From DATBDE01 sp036270095 (GTDB lineage: Bacteria; Actinomycetota; Thermoleophilia; Solirubrobacterales; Solirubrobacteraceae): a DNA stretch of 35,239 nt. Numbering within the stretch: position 1 is the first letter of the stretch; each line of letters begins with the position of its first letter. This document shows positions 1 through 6,639 of this stretch, in pieces. The DNA lies in assembly GCA_036270095.1 (NCBI GenBank), contig DATBDE010000044.1, positions 1-35,239 of the forward strand, read 5' to 3'. The notes below the pieces were generated by a model. It was not told the origin of the DNA. It made no database searches and saw only the letters and a program-made list of their open reading frames with translations. Made by a program: the position numbers and the translations under genes.

Positions 1-600
1 CGCCGCGCGCGCCTGACCTCGTTCATCGACCCGTGGGCGCACGCGGGCGGCACCGGCTTCCAGTCCGTGCAGGGCCAGATCGCGCTCGGCTCGGGCGGGC
101 TGTTCGGCGTCGGCCTGGGCCAGTCGGTGCAGAAGATCTTCTACCTGCCCGAGGCCCACACGGACTTCATCCTCGCCGTGATCGGGGAGGAATTCGGCGT
201 GCTCGGCGTGTCGGTCGTGCTCGCGCTCTACGGCCTGCTGGCCTGGGCGGGCACGCGCGCGGCGCGGGCGGCGAAGGGCGTCTACGCGAAGCTGCTGGCG
301 ATCGGGCTGACCTCGCTGATCCTCTGCCAGGCGGCGCTGAACGTGTTCGCGGTGCTCGGCCTGGCGCCGCTGACCGGCGTGCCGCTGCCGTTCATCTCCT
401 ACGGCCCCAGCAACCTGATCGTCCTGCTGGCCGCCATGGGCCTGCTGCTGAACATCGCGGCGGGCGGCTCCGCCCACATGCGCGTGGTCAGCGGCGGGCG
501 GCGGAGCGGCTCGACGGCTGCGAAGTCGGCTTCTTCGTCGGCGGGGTCGCGGGCTTCTTCGGGCTCGAGGTCGCGACGCGCAGGAACGGGAAGGACGTAG
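1..600 (+). CDS. ftsW: Cell-division lipid II polymerase FtsW, C-terminal part
   Basis: This is the 3' part of a SEDS-family membrane protein; the gene begins upstream of the window. FtsW polymerises lipid II into septal peptidoglycan together with a class B PBP. The visible 199 residues carry family hallmarks: the loop QIALGSGGLFGVGLGQSVQK, then YLPEAHTDFILAVIGEEFG, three hydrophobic segments, and GVPLPFISYGPSNL near the end of the last helices. A Ser/Arg/Gly-rich cytoplasmic tail of about 40 residues follows. SEDS identity is clear; FtsW rather than RodA is inferred from murG, murC, ftsQ and ftsZ downstream. The last 113 bases overlap the 3' end of the minus-strand gene at 488-2026, so the low-complexity tail is encoded on DNA that is coding on both strands. 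Confidence 0.93.
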   Translation, partial: RRARLTSFIDPWAHAGGTGFQSVQGQIALGSGGLFGVGLGQSVQKIFYLPEAHTDFILAVIGEEFGVLGVSVVLALYGLLAWAGTRAARAAKGVYAKLLAIGLTSLILCQAALNVFAVLGLAPLTGVPLPFISYGPSNLIVLLAAMGLLLNIAAGGSAHMRVVSGGRRSGSTAAKSASSSAGSRASSGSRSRRAGTGRT

Positions 601-2026
601 TCAGGGCGACGTGCCCCGCGGTGGGGATGTTGTCGAGCAGGCAGGTCGCCGTGTTCAGCGCCGTCGTCTCCGCCCCGCCCAGCCAGGTCGTGTAGGTCTG
701 CGGCTTGACCTTGGTCGTGACCAGGCCCTGGGCGATCTGGTCGGCGATGATCGCGCGCGCCGTCGTGGTGCCGAGCTTGTTGCGGCGCAGGGCGCGCGAG
801 TAGCGCCGTGCCGAGCCGCCGAACGACGACTTGACGATGGCCGCTTGGGCCTGGGTCACCGAGCGGCTGGGGGCGCGGGCGGTCGCGTTGACCACCCCGC
901 GCTCGAGCAGCGCGCTCTCCGCGGTCGCCGCGTTGCCCTTCAGCGCCCGCGTCAGGCGGGCCAGGTCGCGGACCTTGATCTTGCCGCCGTTCCAGCCGCA
1001 CTGGACCCCGCTGGGCAGGTTGATCTGGCCCTCGGTGAGGTCGGTGTCGAAGTTGTAGGAGCCGGGCGCGTTGCACAGCGTCGGGTCGCGCGTCCACAGG
1101 TACACGCAGGCCGCGGCCTGCTTGTCGGGGTCGGCGCTGCCGGGGTTGTTGAACGTGCCCCAGCCCCAGGACCAGATCGTGGCGATGCCGGTGTCGCCGG
1201 CCACGGCCTTGGCCGCCAGCTGCTGCAGCTTGACCATCTCCAGCCAGGACGCGGTGGGCTGCAGGCCCTCGCGGCCGTTCTGGCCCGCGCCGGACTGGAA
1301 GCCGAGCATGATCCCGATGTCACCGGCGGGGATGCCCAGCGCCTCGAGCTTGGCGATCTGACTGCGGAAGCCGATGCGGATGTTGCGGCTCGCCAGCAGC
1401 GCGCCCTGCTGGAAGAGCTGGTTGTTGTTGAAGTAGATCTCCAGCACCAGGCTCGCCTGCTGGCTTGCCTGCTGGAGGAAGGTGGCCGCGGGGCCGGCGC
1501 CCATCGGGGTCGTGAACGGCAGGGCGAGCACGGCGTGACCGCCGCCGTTCGTGATGGCGCCGATGAGCGCGAGCACGTTGGCGCGGTACTGCGCGACCGC
1601 GGACGCGGAGGCGGAGCCGGGCGGGATGAGCTCGTTCAGCGCGATGACCGGGTTCGCGCAGCCCGACGACTGCTTGGCGTTGGCCACCAGCGTCGCCGCT
1701 GCGGGGCCGATGCTGCCGGCGGGCGCCGGGCTGTTCGGCATGCCGACGATCTTCTCCAGGTGCTCGTCCCAGTAGGTCGTGACCGCGCCGGCCTGCCGGA
1801 ACCCGGACGCCGGGTCGCCCTGCTTGGTGGGCAGGTCGTCCATGGTGAGGATGAGCCCCGGCCGCTGGAACACCTGGTCGCGGAACAGCACGGACGAGTT
1901 CGCATAGTCGACGTACAGCGGGCTGCCGTCGGGCAGGCAGTTGGCCGCCGCGCTCGCGCTGGACGCGGGCAGAGCAAGGATCGCGATGGCGGCGGCGAGC
2001 ACCCCACCCAGAGCAAGTCGGCGCAT
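488..2026 (-). CDS. Secreted protein of unknown function, possibly a TIM-barrel hydrolase
   Basis: A 512-residue exported protein I cannot assign to a named family. Residues 1-27 form a Sec signal peptide (two Arg, a long Ala/Leu core, then ASSASAA). The mature part has alternating strands and helices. It includes ALNELI (about 129-134), LVLEIYF (193-199) and a Trp-rich TIWSWGWGTF (283-292); an Asn-Glu pair plus a later acidic strand end is reminiscent of clan A glycoside hydrolases, but this is only a resemblance. About residues 365-450 are helical and basic, and the end is a Lys/Pro/Ser-rich tail. The ATG at 2026 places the signal peptide at the N-terminus; a TTG at 2065 would add 13 residues. 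The 3' end overlaps ftsW by 113 bases. Confidence 0.8.
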   Translation of the reverse strand: MRRLALGGVLAAAIAILALPASSASAAANCLPDGSPLYVDYANSSVLFRDQVFQRPGLILTMDDLPTKQGDPASGFRQAGAVTTYWDEHLEKIVGMPNSPAPAGSIGPAAATLVANAKQSSGCANPVIALNELIPPGSASASAVAQYRANVLALIGAITNGGGHAVLALPFTTPMGAGPAATFLQQASQQASLVLEIYFNNNQLFQQGALLASRNIRIGFRSQIAKLEALGIPAGDIGIMLGFQSGAGQNGREGLQPTASWLEMVKLQQLAAKAVAGDTGIATIWSWGWGTFNNPGSADPDKQAAACVYLWTRDPTLCNAPGSYNFDTDLTEGQINLPSGVQCGWNGGKIKVRDLARLTRALKGNAATAESALLERGVVNATARAPSRSVTQAQAAIVKSSFGGSARRYSRALRRNKLGTTTARAIIADQIAQGLVTTKVKPQTYTTWLGGAETTALNTATCLLDNIPTAGHVALTTSFPFLRVATSSPKKPATPPTKKPTSQPSSRSAARR

Positions 2027-2084
2027 CCGTGGCACGCTAACGGTGACAACCCGTGCACCCTGCAAGAGTCGCGCCGCACCGGTT

Positions 2085-2951
2085 TCAGGCTGCGCGCGGG
2101 ACCGTCTGGTCGGTGATCTGGGCGAGGTCGCGGATGGCCGCCGCGAGGGCCTCGGGGCGGTCCAGCGGGATCAGGGTGTCGCTGTCGTCGACCTCGACCA
2201 GGCGGCCCTGGGGCAGCAACTCAGCCAGTCGGCGGCCGTGCTCGGGCGGCATGACGCGGTCCTCGCCGGCCCACGCGATCAGGGCCGGTCGGTCGAAGGC
2301 GGGAAGGCGCTCGGCGACATCGACCAGCAGGCCGCGGTCGGCCGCGATCGCGCGCAGCACTCGGACGGTGTCGCGGCGGATCTCGGGCTGGTGCAGGACC
2401 GGCTGCATCCAGCGCGCGACCGTGGCGTCGCCGCGCCGCGTCAGCCAGCCGAAGGCCAGGGGCAGGCGCCGGACCGGCTTCAGGCGCATCTGCTGCATGA
2501 ACAGGCCGAACAACGCCGGCGGCAGCTTGCCGGTGCGCACGAGCGTGCGGCCGGTCAGGCCGGGCGGGAAGTTGTCGAAGGCGTCGCAGGAGGCCAGCAC
2601 GACCCGCCCGACGCGCTCGGCGCCGTCGGCCATGAGCAGCTGCACGATGGCGCCGCCGGTGTCGTTGCCGACGAGGGTGACGTCGTGCAGGTCGAGGGCC
2701 TCGAGCAGCTCCGCGAGGAGCCGCGCGATGCCGCGAAGCGACAGGTCGGCCTCCTCGGCGGCGCCGTGGCGGTGGGCGCCGAGGGGCAGGGTGGGGACGA
2801 TGCAACGGTGGTCGCGGGCGAGGTCGGTGACGACGTCGTCGTACAGCGAGGCGTCCATGAGCAGCCCGTGCACGAGGACGACGACGGGGCCCGCGCCGCC
2901 GGTGTCCTCGTAGTCGACGGTGCCGGTTGAGAGGGTGAGCTGATCGGTCAT
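2085..2951 (-). CDS. Alpha/beta-hydrolase fold protein
   Basis: A 288-residue alpha/beta hydrolase related to the haloalkane dehalogenase/epoxide hydrolase group. The oxyanion-hole motif is VHGLLMD (27-33). The nucleophile elbow GNDTGG (95-100) has Asp97 where serine hydrolases have Ser. The acid-strand motif is WAGEDRVMPP (227-236, Asp231). The expected catalytic His near the C-terminus is not visible: DDSDTLIPLDRPE (255-267) occupies its position, so catalytic competence is uncertain. The ATG at 2951 has no good ribosome-binding site. The gene diverges from the HxlR regulator at 3014 across a repeat-filled promoter region and is the likely target of that regulator. The substrate cannot be told from sequence. 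Confidence 0.88.
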   Translation of the reverse strand: MTDQLTLSTGTVDYEDTGGAGPVVVLVHGLLMDASLYDDVVTDLARDHRCIVPTLPLGAHRHGAAEEADLSLRGIARLLAELLEALDLHDVTLVGNDTGGAIVQLLMADGAERVGRVVLASCDAFDNFPPGLTGRTLVRTGKLPPALFGLFMQQMRLKPVRRLPLAFGWLTRRGDATVARWMQPVLHQPEIRRDTVRVLRAIAADRGLLVDVAERLPAFDRPALIAWAGEDRVMPPEHGRRLAELLPQGRLVEVDDSDTLIPLDRPEALAAAIRDLAQITDQTVPRAA

Positions 2952-2958
2952 GGGCGAT

Positions 2959-3026
2959 ATGGTTGCACTCGGAAACCAGTTGCAATTCAAATCCAGTTGG
3001 GAAGGCGAACCAGTTGCCCAAGGGAA
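2959..3026. promoter_or_regulatory. Four imperfect 17-bp direct repeats in the divergent hydrolase/HxlR promoter
   Basis: Four consecutive 17-base units start at 2959, 2976, 2993 and 3010. The last three begin CCAGTTG and the first begins ATGGTTG; several end in GAA or AAA. The block fills the gap between the hydrolase start (2951, minus) and the HxlR start (3014, plus) and runs a little into HxlR. Exact phasing without spacers suggests an operator array, most simply for the adjacent HxlR protein. The second unit also holds the half-palindrome TTGCAATTCAA. The repeats are read directly; regulator binding is inference. Confidence 0.6.
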
Positions 3027-3466
3027 ACCACACGCCGGTGCGGCCGCCCCGCGACGCGGTCGAGCTGGCCATGGACGTGCTCAGCGACCGCTGGACGTTC
3101 CTGATCCTGCGCGAGGCCTTCTTCGGCGTGCGCCGTTACGGCCAGATGCAGCGCGACCTCGGCATCGCGCGCAACGTGCTCGCCGACCGGCTGCGCCAGC
3201 TCGTGGCCGACGGCATGCTCGAGCGTGTCCGCTACCGCACCGACCCGGACTGGTACGAGTACCGCCTCACGGAGCGCGCGCTCGACCTCTATCCGGCCAT
3301 CGTCGGGCTGATGCGGTGGGCCGACAAGCACCTGGCCGAGGGCGAGGACATCACCGAGGTGGAGCTCATCCACCGCAGCTGCGGCAAGCCCGCCGATCCC
3401 TACCTGGCCTGCGCGCACTGCCACGAGCCGCTGCGGGCACGCGACATCGAGCTCGCGGCCGGCTAG
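3014..3466 (+). CDS. HxlR-family winged-helix transcriptional regulator
   Basis: A 150-residue DNA-binding protein of the HxlR/MarR-like group, which often controls an adjacent divergent gene. The family core is clear: VELAMDVLSDRWTFLILREA (16-35), then GVRRYGQMQRDLGIARNVLA (38-57) as the recognition helix, a wing around RVRYRTDPDWYEYRLTERA, and a dimerisation helix. The TTG at 3014 was chosen because GGGAAGG at 2999-3005 sits 8 bases before it; an in-frame TTG at 2963 would put the start inside the first operator repeat. The C-terminus has Cys123, Cys133 and Cys136 (SCGK, then CAHC), a possible metal or redox site. The TAG stop overlaps the opposite-strand stop in the palindrome CTAG. Confidence 0.88.
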   Translation: MPKGNHTPVRPPRDAVELAMDVLSDRWTFLILREAFFGVRRYGQMQRDLGIARNVLADRLRQLVADGMLERVRYRTDPDWYEYRLTERALDLYPAIVGLMRWADKHLAEGEDITEVELIHRSCGKPADPYLACAHCHEPLRARDIELAAG

Positions 3467-3966
3467 CGGTTCAGGCCCTCGTCGGGCGTGGCGAAGAGCC
3501 GCTGCGAGCTCGCGTTGAGGTCCGCGAAGCCGTCGACCATCTGCGCGGCCACGCGCCAGCCGTCGTCGGTCAGGCGCAGGCGCCAGGTGTGCAGCGCGTC
3601 TCCGGTGAACTCCTCGCTCTCGGCCGCGGGGTCGTCCCAGCGACGCAGAAAGAAGCGCAGGCGGGTCTTGACCTCGAGGTCGCCGTCGTCGCGGACGGAG
3701 CGGTCGAGGATCTCCTGGACCTCGTGCCGCTCGCCGAAGAACCCGGCGCGCTGGGAGAGGAAGTCGCGCAGCCCGTTGAGGCCCTTCCACACCATCCCGC
3801 CCACGAAGCCGCTCTCGAAGTCCTCGGTGAGGACGCCCTCCATCATCGGCTCGGCGTCGAAGTGGCGCTGCAGCAGCGCGAAGTAGCCGCCGAGGACGGC
3901 GAGGAGGCGCGCGTCGGTGAGCGGGAAGTCGGGGATGGGGGAGACACTAAGGTCTCGCGGCCCCAT
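3463..3966 (-). CDS. SnoaL/NTF2-like protein
   Basis: A 167-residue protein with the NTF2/SnoaL-like cone fold pattern: an N-terminal helix pair (LLAVLGGYFALLQRHFDAEP), a short helix (GLNGLRDFLSQ), then antiparallel strands (VQEILDRSVRDD, EVKTRLRFFLRR, LHTWRLRLTDDGWRVAAQMV). Members are small cyclases, isomerases or ligand-binding proteins; substrate and reaction cannot be predicted. The ATG at 3966 lies within CATG, so its start codon overlaps that of murG on the other strand by two bases. The stop overlaps that of the HxlR gene. It may belong functionally to the hydrolase/HxlR group, although it is divergent from murG. Confidence 0.75.
   Translation of the reverse strand: MGPRDLSVSPIPDFPLTDARLLAVLGGYFALLQRHFDAEPMMEGVLTEDFESGFVGGMVWKGLNGLRDFLSQRAGFFGERHEVQEILDRSVRDDGDLEVKTRLRFFLRRWDDPAAESEEFTGDALHTWRLRLTDDGWRVAAQMVDGFADLNASSQRLFATPDEGLNR
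3948..3953 (+). promoter_or_regulatory. Candidate -10 box for murG (TAAGGT)
   Basis: TAAGGT fits the actinobacterial TANNNT -10 pattern and ends 11 bases before the murG ATG. No Shine-Dalgarno sequence is visible in that gap, so a leaderless or near-leaderless murG message is plausible. Confidence 0.35.
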
Positions 3967-5014
3967 GACGCGCGTTCTCATCGCTGCCGGCGGCACCGCC
4001 GGCCATGTCGTGCCCGCGCTCGCGGTGGCCGACGAGCTGCGGGCGCGCGACGCCGACATCTTGTGGCTGGGCGGCGAGCGCTCCGAGGCCGAGCTCGTGC
4101 CCGCCGCCGGCTACCCGCTGCACCGGATTGCCGTCCGCGGCCTCAGCCGCTCCAACCCGCTGGCGGCCGCGCGGGCCACGGCGCTGGCGGCGCGGGCCAC
4201 CGCCCGGGCGGCCAAGGTGCTGCGGGCCGAGCGCCCCGACGTCGTCTTCGGCGGCGGCGGGTACGTGGCCGGGCCCGCCGGATTGGCGGCGGTCGCGCGC
4301 CGGGTGCCGCTCGTGCTCTCCGAGGCCGACTCGGTGCTCGGCCTCACCAACCGCCTGCTCGCTCGCTTTGCCCGCCGCGTGTGCCTGGCCTTCCCGATCG
4401 CCGGCCGCGACGGCCCGCGCTACCGCCTGACCGGCCGACCGGTGCCTCCTCCGGCCACCGACCGCCCCGCGGCCCGCGCCGAGTTCGGCGTGGGCGAGGG
4501 CGAGGATCTCGTGCTGGTGTTCGGCGGCTCGCTCGGCGCGCGGTCGATCAACGAGGCCGCGATCGACGCCTTCGCCGGCGCCCGGTTCCGGGTGCTGCAC
4601 GCGGCCGGCGAGCGCGACTTCGCCGACCTCGAGGCCCCACGCGCGGGCTACGACCTGCGCCCGTACCTGCCCGGGCGCGCGTTCTCGCACGCCCTGCTGG
4701 CCTCCGACCTCGTGGTGGCGCGAGCCGGCGGGTCGATCTTCGAGGTCTGCGCCCACGGCCGCCCGGCCGTGCTCGTGCCCTACCCACACGCGTCGGCCGA
4801 CCACCAGACCACGAACGCGCGCTGGATGGCCGACGCCGGGGCGGCGGTGATCGTGCCCGACGCTGAGCTGACCGGCCCGCGGCTGGCCCGCGAGGTGGCG
4901 GCGCTGCTGGCCGACCGCGGGCGCCTGTCCGCGATGGCGCGCGCGTCGGCCGGGCTGGCGCGCCCGCGCGCGGCGGCCGAGATCGCGGACGAGGTGCTGG
5001 CGGCCGCGCGGTAG
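3965..5014 (+). CDS. murG: MurG, lipid II-forming GlcNAc transferase
   Basis: UDP-N-acetylglucosamine:undecaprenyl-pyrophosphoryl-MurNAc-pentapeptide transferase, which converts lipid I to lipid II at the inner face of the membrane. The 349-residue length is typical. The N-terminal Rossmann domain has the glycine loop GGTAGHVVPALAVA (9-22) and FGGGGYVAGP (95-104). The C-terminal domain has FGGSLGARSIN (187-197) and the nucleotide-sugar site RAGGSIFEVCAHGRPAVLVP (253-272) followed by ADHQTTNA (278-285). At the usual acceptor-loop HEQN position it has SEADSVLGLTN. It lies between two accessory insertions that separate it from ftsW and murC. The ATG at 3965 starts directly before the first beta strand. 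Confidence 0.97.
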   Translation: MTRVLIAAGGTAGHVVPALAVADELRARDADILWLGGERSEAELVPAAGYPLHRIAVRGLSRSNPLAAARATALAARATARAAKVLRAERPDVVFGGGGYVAGPAGLAAVARRVPLVLSEADSVLGLTNRLLARFARRVCLAFPIAGRDGPRYRLTGRPVPPPATDRPAARAEFGVGEGEDLVLVFGGSLGARSINEAAIDAFAGARFRVLHAAGERDFADLEAPRAGYDLRPYLPGRAFSHALLASDLVVARAGGSIFEVCAHGRPAVLVPYPHASADHQTTNARWMADAGAAVIVPDAELTGPRLAREVAALLADRGRLSAMARASAGLARPRAAAEIADEVLAAAR

Positions 5015-5024
5015 CGGCCCACGA

Positions 5025-6557
5025 ATGGACCCGCCAGGGGTCAGGTCTTTCCTTGCCACACCGAATTCAGGTACGGCACTGACGGAGTTCAACGCCCAGA
5101 CCCCGGCCAGCGGACCGTTCGGGATCACCGGCGGGGCCGACGGGAACGTCTGGTTCACGGAGAAGAACGTCGCGAAGCTCGGCAAGGTCACCCCGAACGG
5201 CACCACCTCGGACTTCGCCGTGCCGGGCGGTATGGCGCCGTACGACATCATCAGCGGCGGCCCCGACCTCCTGTGGATGACCGACCAGAGCGCGGGCGCG
5301 CTCTACAAGATCACCGGGCTCAACAACCCGAAGCCGACGATCGTGGCGCAGAGCGTCGCGCTGGCCAACCCGACCGGCCTCGCGCTCGGCCCCGACGGCG
5401 ACGTCTGGGTCGACCAGATGGCCGGCAGCGTGCAGCGCGTCAAGCCCGATGGCAGCGCCGACGGCGCGGCGATCCCCACCGGCGGCACGAACCTCCAATC
5501 GATCGCCAAGAGCACGGACAACGCCCTTCTGTGGGTGACCGACCTCCACGACGGCCCGGGGGGCAACAACGGCCTGATCAAGATCACGACCGATGCGGTC
5601 CACACGGCGACCCCGGTCAGGATCGGCGCCGGAAAGGGCCCGCGGGGAGTCACGGCGGCCTCCGACGGCAGGATCTACTTCGCCGAGAGCAGTGGCGTCG
5701 CCGGAGAGAAGATCGGCCGCGTCAACGCCGACGGCAGCAACCCGCAGGAGTCCTCGGCGCTGACCGGCGGCGCGAGCGACCCGGAGGGTGTGGCCTTCGG
5801 GCCGGACGGCAACCTCTACGTCGCCATCTTCAACACCGCGCAGGTGGGCCAGGTCGCGCCCGGGCTGGGCCCGATCACGCAGTTCAAGCCCGGCATCTCG
5901 GGCACGATGGGCCCGCGTGAGATCGCGATGGGCGCGGACAAGAACTTGTGGTTCACGAACGAGACCAACAACAAGGTCGGCCGGCTCACCGTCGACCCGC
6001 CGCCGACCCCGGCCCCGCCCAACAACGGCGGCGGCAGCAGCTCGAGCGGCGGAGGCACCACCGCGAACACCTCCGGCGCCACGACGCCGGTGCTCCCGGT
6101 CCTCCCGGCCGGCAACGGCGCGAGCCCGCACGTCTCCAGCCTGAGCGTCAGCCCGTCCCGGTCCCGGGTCGGGCCGCAGGCGACCGCCGTCGCGGCGGCG
6201 TCCGGCGCAACCGGGACGACGATCACCTACAGGCTCTCGAAGGCCGCCAACGTGACGCTGCAGTTCCAGCAGCCGCTGCCCGGCCGCAGGAAGGGCAGCC
6301 GCTGCGTCGCCCCCTCCCGGAGCCTGCGCAAAGCCCGGCGGTGCACGCGCCTCTCGCCGAAGGGCACGCTGACCCGCACCGGCCAGCAGGGCACGAACTC
6401 GGTCGCGTTCTCGGGCCGCATCGGGCGCAAGGCGCTGAAGCCGGCCAAGTACGAAGTCGCGATCACGGCCACCGACAGCGCCGGGCAGACGAGCGCGGTC
6501 TCGACCGCGAGCTTCACGGTCCTGCCGCCCAAGCGGGTCAAGAGCAAGAAGAACTAG
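5025..6557 (+). CDS. Vgb-like (SMP-30/streptogramin-lyase fold) beta-propeller protein, apparently lacking its signal peptide
   Basis: A 510-residue protein with six propeller blades of the virginiamycin B lyase type, each with a core like GPFGITGGADGNVWFTE; others are GLALGPDGDVWVDQ, GVAFGPDGNLYVAI and EIAMGADKNLWFTN. The blades cover about residues 25-325. A Pro, then Ser/Gly-rich linker (325-366) and an Ig-like C-terminal module (about 370-505, basic end) follow. The active-site His residues of true Vgb lyases are not seen in the final blades, so antibiotic lyase activity is unlikely. The architecture looks extracellular, yet the N-terminus starts directly with MDPPGVRSFL and no signal peptide. 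The 5' end may have been replaced or lost. The gene separates murG from murC. Confidence 0.75.
   Translation: MDPPGVRSFLATPNSGTALTEFNAQTPASGPFGITGGADGNVWFTEKNVAKLGKVTPNGTTSDFAVPGGMAPYDIISGGPDLLWMTDQSAGALYKITGLNNPKPTIVAQSVALANPTGLALGPDGDVWVDQMAGSVQRVKPDGSADGAAIPTGGTNLQSIAKSTDNALLWVTDLHDGPGGNNGLIKITTDAVHTATPVRIGAGKGPRGVTAASDGRIYFAESSGVAGEKIGRVNADGSNPQESSALTGGASDPEGVAFGPDGNLYVAIFNTAQVGQVAPGLGPITQFKPGISGTMGPREIAMGADKNLWFTNETNNKVGRLTVDPPPTPAPPNNGGGSSSSGGGTTANTSGATTPVLPVLPAGNGASPHVSSLSVSPSRSRVGPQATAVAAASGATGTTITYRLSKAANVTLQFQQPLPGRRKGSRCVAPSRSLRKARRCTRLSPKGTLTRTGQQGTNSVAFSGRIGRKALKPAKYEVAITATDSAGQTSAVSTASFTVLPPKRVKSKKN
5035..5058. repeat. Possible REP-like fragment at the 5' end of the Vgb-like gene
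   Basis: CAGGGGTCAGGTC followed by a pyrimidine run resembles REP-type sequences carrying GGGGTCAGG cores. A related sequence, CAGGGGGTCTGACC, occurs at 23855-23868. The fragment sits where a promoter and signal-peptide region would be expected. The identification rests on general resemblance and one related copy. Confidence 0.25.
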
Positions 6558-6560
6558 TCG

Positions 6561-6566
6561 TACGCT
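6561..6566 (+). promoter_or_regulatory. Candidate -10 box for the murC leader ORF (TACGCT)
   Basis: TACGCT fits TANNNT and ends 7 bases before the GTG at 6574, which opens the short ORF upstream of murC. A leaderless transcript starting at or near that GTG would be translated at once. Pattern match only. Confidence 0.35.
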
Positions 6567-6573
6567 GCACCGC

Positions 6574-6639
6574 GTGCTGACCGCGGACAAGCTCGCCCAC
6601 GCGGCCGCCCCACCGGCGGCCGCGTGGGTCGTTCGGTGA
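6574..6639 (+). CDS. Candidate 21-residue leader peptide upstream of murC
   Basis: A GTG-initiated ORF of 21 codons. Its TGA stop overlaps the likely murC GTG as GTGA (6636-6639), the same 4-base coupling used at several real gene junctions in this window. It is preceded by a TANNNT box at leaderless spacing. Eight of 21 residues are Ala (AHAAAPPAAAW in the middle), notable because MurC uses L-alanine; however, those codons lie in a GC-rich palindrome and may be Ala-rich for that reason. A perfect 14-bp hairpin (6596-6628) lies inside the ORF. It could be a translated regulatory leader or a chance ORF over a terminator. Confidence 0.4.
   Translation: MLTADKLAHAAAPPAAAWVVR
6596..6628. terminator. 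Perfect 14-bp inverted repeat between the Vgb-like gene and murC
   Basis: Left arm CCCACGCGGCCGCC (6596-6609), loop CCACC, right arm GGCGGCCGCGTGGG (6615-6628). This very stable hairpin has no T-run after it. It may end transcription of the preceding gene or act as a translated attenuator for murC, because it lies inside the leader ORF and ends 7 bases before the murC start. Confidence 0.5.

Noticed and set aside
5025..6557. Streptogramin (virginiamycin B) resistance gene
   Set aside because: The propeller blades match the fold only; the catalytic His pattern expected in the last blades is missing and a long C-terminal module is added.
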